A stretch of DNA of 11,711 nucleotides, from assembly GCA_900321505.1 (NCBI GenBank), contig ONWK01000273.1, forward strand, positions 1-11,711. Direction: 5' to 3'. This document shows positions 6,237 to 11,711 of this stretch, in pieces. Each line of letters starts with the position of its first letter. The stretch's first letter is position 1. The notes under the pieces were generated by a model. That model searched no databases. It was given only the letters and a program-made list of their open reading frames with translations, and had not been told where the DNA came from. The translations under genes and the position numbers were made by a program. The DNA is from an uncultured Eubacteriales bacterium (GTDB lineage: Bacteria; Bacillota; Clostridia; Lachnospirales; Lachnospiraceae).

Positions 6237-8033
6237 TCATTTAATCTTTTCTATAAGCTCTTTTGCATACCGGTAAAATTCCTTTGCGTACCGGTACTGC
6301 CTGAGACTGTATTCACCGAATTCCACACCGAGCTTTCTTTTGTACTCGCACCAGTTGCTCCAGAGAAGCCCGCATATCGCCACATAACAGTATATCCTTG
6401 CGCGGATCCTGTCCGATGCCTTTCCGTCAAAATAGATATCTATCAGATGATCCATTTCCGGTCTGTCATAAAAGACATATATACCGAACATTGCGATATC
6501 TACATGGGGATCCTGCATTCCCGAATACTCCCAGTCGGTGAGCTGAAGCTCCTCCTTCCCATCCTTCTGATAAAAAAGGAAATTATCCGGTACCGCGTCT
6601 ATATGTGTAAGACTCCATTCATGAGGCTCATTTTCCACGAAGGCCTTAAGCTCAAGGACCTTCTTTTTTGTGTTCTCATAATCAGTGTATATGGAAGGCT
6701 CTCCCTCCCAGAGCGATTCGTAAAAATCTATCTGGGCAAATATATCAAATGTATGCTCTACCTGTATGTTCATCTCATGAAAATGCCTGAGCAGCTTCAT
6801 ACATTTTCTTAGATCATCCTCTGAGTCCGCGTCGCAAACCCTTACCTGATCAAGATATTTTGTGATCTTGTAGCCTTTTTCCGGAAGGATAAGCACCGGA
6901 TCATCGCAGAGCCCTTTTCCGCTAATTGCTTTGAATACCGCCGCTTCCTGCTTTCTGTTGATCAGGAAATCCGTTCCCTCCCCGGGGATACGCATGATGT
7001 ACTTATCACCCTTTACGGAAAAAAGGAAGGATCGGTTGGTCATGCCCTTCTTCAGGACCGAGATATCAACTATCTCTCTCTCCGATACTCCGAAGCACTC
7101 CGCGATCACCCTTATTGCTTCGGAATGAAGGTGATTCGAACCGGAATCCAGTTCTCTTAACTGTTCATAAGTATTGATCTCGACTATTGATTCTCCGGAC
7201 ACCGTTCTCGCGTATACTTCCATCCGGTCCTGTCCTGTCGGGAATAAAGCCTCTTCCCAGAACACCTCATCGTACCGGTGATCCTTATCCATTTCCAGCA
7301 GCCTGCCTTTCAGCGCTGCCCAGTCATCTGCAAGGAAGTAACTGATGCCGACCATTCTCTGGCCGTTTTCGCCGGATCTGAGTCTTACCACCTCATCCTT
7401 GCGGTTGATCCTGACGCCGCTGTCCGGATCAGCCGAATCAGCCATCATATACCAGGAATATAATTCGTTTCTTCTGAAAGGATTCTCATCGCACCAGAGA
7501 TCACAGGGAACGATATACACATTTTCTCCTGTTCCTGACCTGCGGGCACGTTTTTCCGAAGCTGCGGCCGCAAGCGCCATGGAATGCAGATTATTCTTTA
7601 ATCCATAGTCCTGGTTTACGATCAGCTTCACATCATATTTATCTATAAGGAATTCAAACTGATCCTTCATGAAGCCTGCAACCACTTCTATGTCACGGAT
7701 CCCCGCATCATTCAGCTGACGTATCAGCCTTTCTATAAGCCGTTCCCCGTTAACCATGAGAAGTGCCTTTGGGGTGGTCATATTGATCGGAACCATCCTC
7801 ATACCGAAGCCCGCTGCAAGTATCACTGCCCGTGTCGGTCTGCAGCGTTCAACTTCGTCAGCCCCTTCTGCGGAAATACTGCCGTCTGCATTGATAAGTC
7901 CTGCATCGGTAAGATTCTTCAGCGCCTTATTTACAATACCCAGGGACCAGCCGGTTTCCCTGGCAAGCTCCCTCTGATTGACATGGGGTTTTCTGCAAAG
8001 CTCCAATAAAATATCTGCATCCTGTTTGTTCAT
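6237..8033 (-). CDS. licCA: Winged-helix / LicC-type nucleotidyltransferase / choline kinase fusion protein
   Basis: A 598-residue three-domain protein. Residues 1-64 are a winged helix-turn-helix (ILLELCRKP, NQRELARETGWSLGIVNKAL, LKNLTDAGLI). Residues 67-300 are a LicC-like nucleotidyltransferase with LAAGFGMRM and TTPKALLMVNG, a metal-site Asp in VPCDLW (D178), and EIN (N287) where the neighbouring LicC has EID. Residues 301-598 are a LicA-type choline kinase with an ATP-site KYIMRIPG, the catalytic HIDAVPDN (477-484) and the metal site LTDWEY (D500). It should phosphorylate choline and possibly activate it to CDP-choline. LicC-LicA fusions are known, for example in Treponema denticola; the added DNA-binding domain suggests self-regulation. 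The ATG at 8033 has an AAAAAGGGA site; an upstream in-frame start at 8078 lies in the -10 box and is rejected. It leads the licCA-licC unit. Confidence 0.92.
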   Translation of the reverse strand: MNKQDADILLELCRKPHVNQRELARETGWSLGIVNKALKNLTDAGLINADGSISAEGADEVERCRPTRAVILAAGFGMRMVPINMTTPKALLMVNGERLIERLIRQLNDAGIRDIEVVAGFMKDQFEFLIDKYDVKLIVNQDYGLKNNLHSMALAAAASEKRARRSGTGENVYIVPCDLWCDENPFRRNELYSWYMMADSADPDSGVRINRKDEVVRLRSGENGQRMVGISYFLADDWAALKGRLLEMDKDHRYDEVFWEEALFPTGQDRMEVYARTVSGESIVEINTYEQLRELDSGSNHLHSEAIRVIAECFGVSEREIVDISVLKKGMTNRSFLFSVKGDKYIMRIPGEGTDFLINRKQEAAVFKAISGKGLCDDPVLILPEKGYKITKYLDQVRVCDADSEDDLRKCMKLLRHFHEMNIQVEHTFDIFAQIDFYESLWEGEPSIYTDYENTKKKVLELKAFVENEPHEWSLTHIDAVPDNFLFYQKDGKEELQLTDWEYSGMQDPHVDIAMFGIYVFYDRPEMDHLIDIYFDGKASDRIRARIYCYVAICGLLWSNWCEYKRKLGVEFGEYSLRQYRYAKEFYRYAKELIEKIK

Positions 8034-8051
8034 TATTTTTCCCTTTTTATC

Positions 8052-8121
8052 TTTTCGTGAACAACATCCTCTGAGCACTATAGTCCTTTTTCACGAAAAT
8101 GTCAACAATTATTTTCGTGAA
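8052..8121. promoter_or_regulatory. Three-site operator TTTTCGTGAA around the licCA promoter
   Basis: Copies of TTTTCGTGAA lie at 8052-8061 and 8112-8121, and the reverse complement TTCACGAAAA at 8090-8099. The pair at 8090-8100 and 8111-8121 is a perfect 11-bp inverted repeat with a 10-bp gap, with centres about two helical turns apart. On the minus strand the sites sit upstream of the -35 box, inside the -35/-10 spacer and in the early leader. The outer copies both extend to TTTTCGTGAACA. Such spacing is expected for a dimeric repressor, and the winged-helix domain of the next protein is the obvious candidate. Confidence 0.75.
8077..8105 (-). promoter_or_regulatory. Strong promoter of licCA-licC
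   Basis: On the minus strand TTGACA (8100-8105, perfect -35) is followed after exactly 17 nt by TATAGT (8077-8082, five of six). The RNA would start near 8070, giving a leader of about 37 nt. It lies directly after the terminator of the preceding operon, so licCA begins a new transcription unit. Confidence 0.8.
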
Positions 8122-8144
8122 CAGGAATAATAAACTTCACCCAT

Positions 8145-8198
8145 AAAAAAAGAAACAGCCAGCCGGAATGCTTTTTATCCCGTACTGACTGTTTCTTT
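8145..8198 (-). terminator. Intrinsic terminator of the flippase-pyruvyl transferase operon
   Basis: Arms 8149-8162 and 8185-8198 pair over 14 positions (one G-U on the minus strand) around a 22-nt loop. On the minus strand the stem ends CTGTTTCTTT and runs straight into further T residues (8145-8151), a good U tract. A smaller hairpin, GCTCC-TTC-GGAGC at 8212-8224, lies between the stop codon at 8240 and this terminator. Confidence 0.75.
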
Positions 8199-8239
8199 AT
8201 ATTATATATTGGCTCCGAAGGAGCATCCCTGTACTACAG

Positions 8240-9361
8240 CTACTGCACAAAACTCCTGATATGCTCCGTCATCCTGTCAAAGAAGAATTCCATCTTCGCA
8301 TATGCCTGGTTCATGCTTATCAGACCCATGGTATCCAGCTCATCCAGGCCGGCTTCAAGCTCCTGAATGACATTGGTATTTTCCCTGGTATAATCAAACA
8401 CCTTGTTATATGCTTTGACAAATACGGATGAATTCATTCCCGTTTTTCTGGAATATGCCCTGATCCCCCAGAGGCCAAGCGGTTCATTTACACCTGCTCC
8501 CCTTGCATCCTCTTCAATAAGTATGGATGCATGCCTCTCCGAAAGATTATATATATGGGCATGAACCCTGTGTCCGACATGAAGATCACAGTCATCATAA
8601 TGATGGAAGCCCTGATAACCGGAAGCAATATCATGAATGGTGTAACCCATAGCCAGAAGCCGCGGCTTCATTCCGTCTATGACATTAACGGTCTCCTGAT
8701 CAGTATAGGCGTCCACCTTGGTTCCTCTATGGAAAATATACAGCAATTCCGCACCGGGATAACGTTTCTTAAGATACTCACAGACCCTTATGCTCTGCTC
8801 TCCGTAATGCTTCACATCTGCCGGGTCAGACACTGCGATCTTCCGGATCTCCGGCATTTTATCAAGTCTCTTTCCTATCTTATCAATATCGTACCATGCA
8901 GGACATCCTGTCATAACCGCATCGTTGATATCATTTGATATGAGAACACGCATGGCATAATAATCCCTGCAGCCCAGCTTACCGGTATCTCTGACAGCCC
9001 TCTGCAAAAGCTCCTTTGTCGTTTCCGAGAATTTATACTTCCATACCTCTTCTATGTCACAGTTGCTTCCATACCAGCCGCCTCCCAGAATGGCAAGACG
9101 CGGCTTTACCATGGAAAGAGCATCTCCTGCAAGAGGCATGCGGTCCGGGTAAAGGTTCCATCTGTAAACAGGCCCTCCTCCTATCACCGCAAGCTCAGCC
9201 TCGTTAAGCTTTTCAAGCCTGGACCCGTGAAAGGGCATGTTCCTGACCATTACCTTTATCTCCGAATCAGGGATCACAGTCTTAAGCAGATCCTTGGTCC
9301 TTCTCGTTATCAGATAATCACCCGCATTCTTTACAGCTCCCGATAACAGCGCTATCTTCAT
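8240..9361 (-). CDS. Polysaccharide pyruvyl transferase family protein
   Basis: A 373-residue protein of the WcaK/AmsJ (polysaccharide pyruvyl transferase) family, normal length and without a signal peptide. Members add pyruvate ketals, or act as glycosyltransferase-like enzymes, on surface polysaccharides. Motifs include the N-terminal NAGDYLI (12-18), the IGGGP loop (60-64), ILGGGWYG (91-98), LGCRDYYAMRVL (129-140, the conserved arginine-containing motif) and GHRVHAHI (263-270) in the C-terminal half. The start at 9361 is four bases past the flippase stop, and its AAAGGAG site lies inside the last flippase codons, so the two are translationally coupled. The substrate cannot be read from sequence; transfer of pyruvate has been shown for few members of this family. 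Confidence 0.85.
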   Translation of the reverse strand: MKIALLSGAVKNAGDYLITRRTKDLLKTVIPDSEIKVMVRNMPFHGSRLEKLNEAELAVIGGGPVYRWNLYPDRMPLAGDALSMVKPRLAILGGGWYGSNCDIEEVWKYKFSETTKELLQRAVRDTGKLGCRDYYAMRVLISNDINDAVMTGCPAWYDIDKIGKRLDKMPEIRKIAVSDPADVKHYGEQSIRVCEYLKKRYPGAELLYIFHRGTKVDAYTDQETVNVIDGMKPRLLAMGYTIHDIASGYQGFHHYDDCDLHVGHRVHAHIYNLSERHASILIEEDARGAGVNEPLGLWGIRAYSRKTGMNSSVFVKAYNKVFDYTRENTNVIQELEAGLDELDTMGLISMNQAYAKMEFFFDRMTEHIRSFVQ

Positions 9362-9365
9362 TTTT

Positions 9366-10820
9366 TTACTCCTTTCCCATCAGGTGACATACCTGAAGCA
9401 TCCCCACTATATCCTTCTTCTTAAGGCAGGCCTTAAGAGCCTTCCTGCGTCTGTATACGAATATTACAACAAAAACGGTTATACCTCCAATGATAATATA
9501 ACGGACAACATTTACCTTATAAAGCAGCGACATTATGACTCCCACGGCTATGGAGCCTCCCAGCACCAGCAGATTGAAACGCATGTCGTAAATGCCCTGC
9601 TTTCCCATCTTCCTGACAAAGCTGTAATGAATGAACAGCAGTGCGATATATCCCGCAAGCGTGGTATATGCCGCAGCCGCATATCCGAACATGTTGATAA
9701 ATATCAGATTCAGAACGATATTGATCACAGCGGCTATCATGGTACCGATCATGATCTGCTTCTGTCTTTTATGATAATACTCAATATTAACATACAAAGT
9801 ATACAGCATCTGCGCCACGTATCCCAGCATTACCGGCGGTACCACATAGATCGCCTCTGCGTATTTTTTTCCGCCCATGATAAAGAGCAGCTCGGGGGCC
9901 AGCAGGATGACCATCATTACCCCACCCGAAAACAGCAGGATGATGGGCCTTGCCACCTTTCCTATATCCGCCTCCTCATTCCTGTGCATCTTCTCATAAC
10001 ACCAGGGCGCCCAGGCCTGATTGATGGAATGCCACAGCACGGATACTATCATCGCGCAGCTGTATGCTATGGAGTAAAAAGCGGTTTCCCTGTCACCGCA
10101 CATTTTCTTGATCATGACCCTGTCGCTGGATGAAAGGATGGTATTGGCCAGCGTATGGATGATCATGGGCATGGCAACCGGAATGGCAAAGCGTATATAC
10201 TCAATCCTGAAGCATCTTCCGCGCACCACTACATATACATATATTGCAAGCGATGCAGCGATCCACACGCCGTAATAACCCGTAACTCTGGCATTGAGCT
10301 TTCCTTCATCCTCTGCAAGCACCACCATGAGCACTGCGGTCAGGACGGAAAAGATCGCCGGCAGCAGGGATGTGATCAGGGTGTATTTATATTGCAGAAA
10401 TATCCTGAATTTGGCGTGCAGTATTGATATCGCCGGACTCACAATGAAATATATGAACATTACATGCATCATATATTCCGATATGCCCAGTATATCCGTG
10501 ACAAAGTCCGTAAAGATCAGCGAGATCGCATAAAACCCTCCGGCAACAAGGGAGCCGAATATCAGGATCGACGACATGAAGGGATATATATCTCCCTCAT
10601 ATTCATAATGCGCAAGATTCACCGAGGTATAAAGATCCAGCGTTGCGATACTGGCAATGATGGTAACCCATGCCGCATAGTTGGCATAGCTTCCCAGAGC
10701 ATCCTCGCTGAGAAGCCGGCTGAATATAGGCGTGGTTATAAATGTAAGTCCCTTAAGGATAAATGTACAGATTGTATACCAGGTTCCGGCCTTCAGAGCC
10801 TTCTTCCCTACCGTTTCCAT
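9366..10820 (-). CDS. Wzx-like oligosaccharide flippase
   Basis: A 484-residue polytopic membrane protein of the polysaccharide biosynthesis/MOP flippase superfamily, with about 12-14 hydrophobic helices. The N-terminus is typical: KKALKAGTWYTICTFILKGLTFITTPIFSRLLSEDALGSY, with the conserved TPIFSRLLS loop in this family. Its role is to move lipid-linked oligosaccharide units across the membrane for capsule, teichoic-acid-like polymer or exopolysaccharide assembly. The ATG at 10820 is preceded by AAAAAGGA at a rather long spacing (about 11 nt). It is followed at once by the pyruvyl transferase gene. The C-terminus is short and basic (RRRKALKACLKKKD) and then ends. The carried glycan is unknown. 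Confidence 0.88.
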   Translation of the reverse strand: METVGKKALKAGTWYTICTFILKGLTFITTPIFSRLLSEDALGSYANYAAWVTIIASIATLDLYTSVNLAHYEYEGDIYPFMSSILIFGSLVAGGFYAISLIFTDFVTDILGISEYMMHVMFIYFIVSPAISILHAKFRIFLQYKYTLITSLLPAIFSVLTAVLMVVLAEDEGKLNARVTGYYGVWIAASLAIYVYVVVRGRCFRIEYIRFAIPVAMPMIIHTLANTILSSSDRVMIKKMCGDRETAFYSIAYSCAMIVSVLWHSINQAWAPWCYEKMHRNEEADIGKVARPIILLFSGGVMMVILLAPELLFIMGGKKYAEAIYVVPPVMLGYVAQMLYTLYVNIEYYHKRQKQIMIGTMIAAVINIVLNLIFINMFGYAAAAYTTLAGYIALLFIHYSFVRKMGKQGIYDMRFNLLVLGGSIAVGVIMSLLYKVNVVRYIIIGGITVFVVIFVYRRRKALKACLKKKDIVGMLQVCHLMGKE

Positions 10821-10862
10821 AATTTCAACAGTCCTTTTTCTGATCAGTTCTTTTTGTCCACA

Positions 10863-10891
10863 AGTTTAACAAAATCATCAGCGCTTTTCAA
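10863..10891 (-). promoter_or_regulatory. Promoter of the flippase operon
   Basis: On the minus strand TTGAAA (10886-10891) and TAAACT (10863-10868) are spaced by 17 nt, and a TG precedes the -10 box (TGTTAAACT, extended -10). The implied leader is about 36 nt long before the start at 10820. Confidence 0.5.
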
Positions 10892-11148
10892 TCCCGAAAG
10901 AAAGGGCAATCATAATGTAATATTCAATGTTGTTTCTTCCCCTGATTTATTATAGTATAGATTTTGAAATGCCTGATGGTGTTTCGAGAACCGTACGCGC
11001 CCTGTGCCGAAGGAGCAGCCCGAAGGTCGTGAGGGTTTTTGAACGATTTCCTTAATTGCTCAAAAAGGTAAAAATACAGGATTTTGCGCCGGCCTCCATC
11101 AGCCGACAGTTTACAGTTCTTTACTACATCATACGAGGAGCGATAAAT
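10892..11148. other. Divergent intergenic region, no gene seen
   Basis: The space between the flippase and the plus-strand gene holds an AT-rich part (10900-10970, including TATAATA-like words on both strands) and a GC-rich patch (about 10985-11035) that is unlike its surroundings. I see no convincing ORF; a 28-codon plus-strand reading frame from 10970 has no ribosome binding site, and a 78-codon minus-strand frame overlaps the next gene's start. No clear promoter for the plus-strand gene could be assigned. Confidence 0.6.
11036..11066. repeat. AT-rich dyad upstream of the plus-strand gene
   Basis: TTTTTGAACGAT and ATTGCTCAAAAA (12-nt arms, 10 of 12 positions paired, 7-nt centre) form an inverted repeat about 80 nt before the start codon at 11149. 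No U run follows on either strand, so an operator or leader structure is as likely as a terminator. Confidence 0.35.
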
Positions 11149-11711
11149 ATGAAACTTCAAGGTTTATCAGTTGACTACTCCAATTTTGACAGAAATGATA
11201 TCCTTTCAGTAAAAAAGGTACATCTTTCTCCTGCCGGCTGCGCTCTTGATGTCGGCGACGGCAGCGAGCGGGGTGAATACGTCAATCAGGACTACATCCT
11301 TCAGAAGCTGGGCAGGCCTTTACGCTCGGTAGGGCTTATGTATACATACTACCCCTCCGACCCGGAATGGCCCTCCAGAAGCAGCGAGGCACATCCCAAC
11401 ATGGAGGTACACGGGCAGTGGGATTATCCCTATGATGATTATTTCCCCTATGGCGGCGGTATCGGCGGAGACCCGGATTCCAAGGTTTTCCGGGAAATGC
11501 AGGACATACGGCGCCACGGTGAGGATGTGCTTCTGACGCTTACCGCAGATTGTTCCATCAGCGATGAACAGATCATCGCCATCGCCAAGGATCTGAAGCC
11601 CTACGGACGGCTCAGGCTGCGGGTAAATCACGAGTGTGCGGGAACCTGGTTCACACACAGCCGCCGATACAGCTATGAAGAAGTCGGTAAGTTTTTTGTA
11701 CGCTTCAGCAG
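11149..11711 (+). CDS. Glycoside-hydrolase-like protein (partial, C-terminus off the window)
   Basis: The only plus-strand gene; 187 codons are visible before the window ends. The ATG at 11149 has GAGGAG eight bases upstream. There is no signal peptide, so it looks cytoplasmic, or exported by another route. The sequence alternates strand and helix in the manner of a TIM barrel, for example SVGLMYTYYPSD, DVLLTLTADC, ISDEQIIAIAKDLK and RLRLRVNHECAGTWF. The NHE at residues 160-162 followed by CAGTWF resembles the acid/base region of clan-A hydrolases such as GH26 (Asn/His-Glu then aromatic residues), making E162 the candidate acid/base. The second catalytic Glu would lie beyond the window. The family is not certain. 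Aromatic and acidic residues (YDDYFPYGGG) are common around residues 90-104, as in sugar-binding clefts. A polysaccharide-related function would fit the neighbouring flippase operon. Confidence 0.6.
   Translation, partial: MKLQGLSVDYSNFDRNDILSVKKVHLSPAGCALDVGDGSERGEYVNQDYILQKLGRPLRSVGLMYTYYPSDPEWPSRSSEAHPNMEVHGQWDYPYDDYFPYGGGIGGDPDSKVFREMQDIRRHGEDVLLTLTADCSISDEQIIAIAKDLKPYGRLRLRVNHECAGTWFTHSRRYSYEEVGKFFVRFS

Noticed and set aside
6054..6812. Plus-strand 252-residue ORF antisense to licC/licCA
   Set aside because: It lies fully opposite two well-supported genes, has no ribosome binding site and no recognisable family.
9384..10133. Plus-strand 249-residue ORF opposite the flippase
   Set aside because: Its sequence is His/Gln/Asp-rich in the way expected for the reverse frame of a hydrophobic membrane protein.
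10990..11040. Glycine riboswitch
   Set aside because: Only the GCCGAAGGAGCA word matches; the flanking P1 stem and the CTCAGGCAAAAGGACAGA-like segment are absent, and the downstream gene is not a glycine gene.
10924..11160. Minus-strand 78-residue ORF
   Set aside because: It overlaps the start of the plus-strand gene and the GC-rich intergenic patch, with no good ribosome binding site and no family resemblance.

Overview
The window looks like a piece of a Clostridia chromosome, most likely from a Lachnospiraceae-type gut anaerobe. The reasons are the ptb-buk pair (the phosphotransbutyrylase and butyrate kinase route to butyrate), strong AGGAGG-like ribosome binding sites, sigma-A style promoters and moderate GC content. 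The genus cannot be fixed from the sequence. Every gene is on the minus strand except the last one at the right edge, so the text below runs from left to right while most transcription runs from right to left.

Left end (1-3600): a partial membrane-anchored surface protein has a nine-residue NPYG-type repeat in its N-terminal region. A terminator separates it from the butyrate operon, which is ptb followed by buk. The two enzymes convert butyryl-CoA to butyryl phosphate and then to butyrate plus ATP. A promoter is visible upstream of ptb.

Middle (3695-8123): a phosphocholine module. It contains a BCCT-family transporter (probable choline or betaine uptake), a stand-alone LicC-type CTP:phosphocholine cytidylyltransferase, and a 598-residue protein that joins a winged-helix DNA-binding domain, a second LicC-type nucleotidyltransferase and a LicA-type choline kinase. 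The fusion gene sits behind a near-consensus promoter (TTGACA, 17 nt, TATAGT). Three copies of a TTTTCGTGAA half-site lie above, within and below that promoter. The natural reading is a self-regulated enzyme that senses choline or a product and represses its own operon. The genes together would import choline, phosphorylate it and activate it as CDP-choline. No LicD transferase is in the window. A perfectly centred 84-nt hairpin of the REP type lies just after the transporter gene.

Right part (8145-10891): a two-gene surface-polysaccharide operon made of a Wzx-like flippase and a polysaccharide pyruvyl transferase family protein, with its own promoter and an intrinsic terminator. Its position next to the choline genes suggests both serve cell-surface glycan decoration, but this is inference.

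Right edge (10892-11711): a 257-nt intergenic stretch with a GC-rich patch and an AT-rich dyad, then the start of a plus-strand gene that resembles a glycoside hydrolase of the TIM-barrel clan, cut off by the window end.
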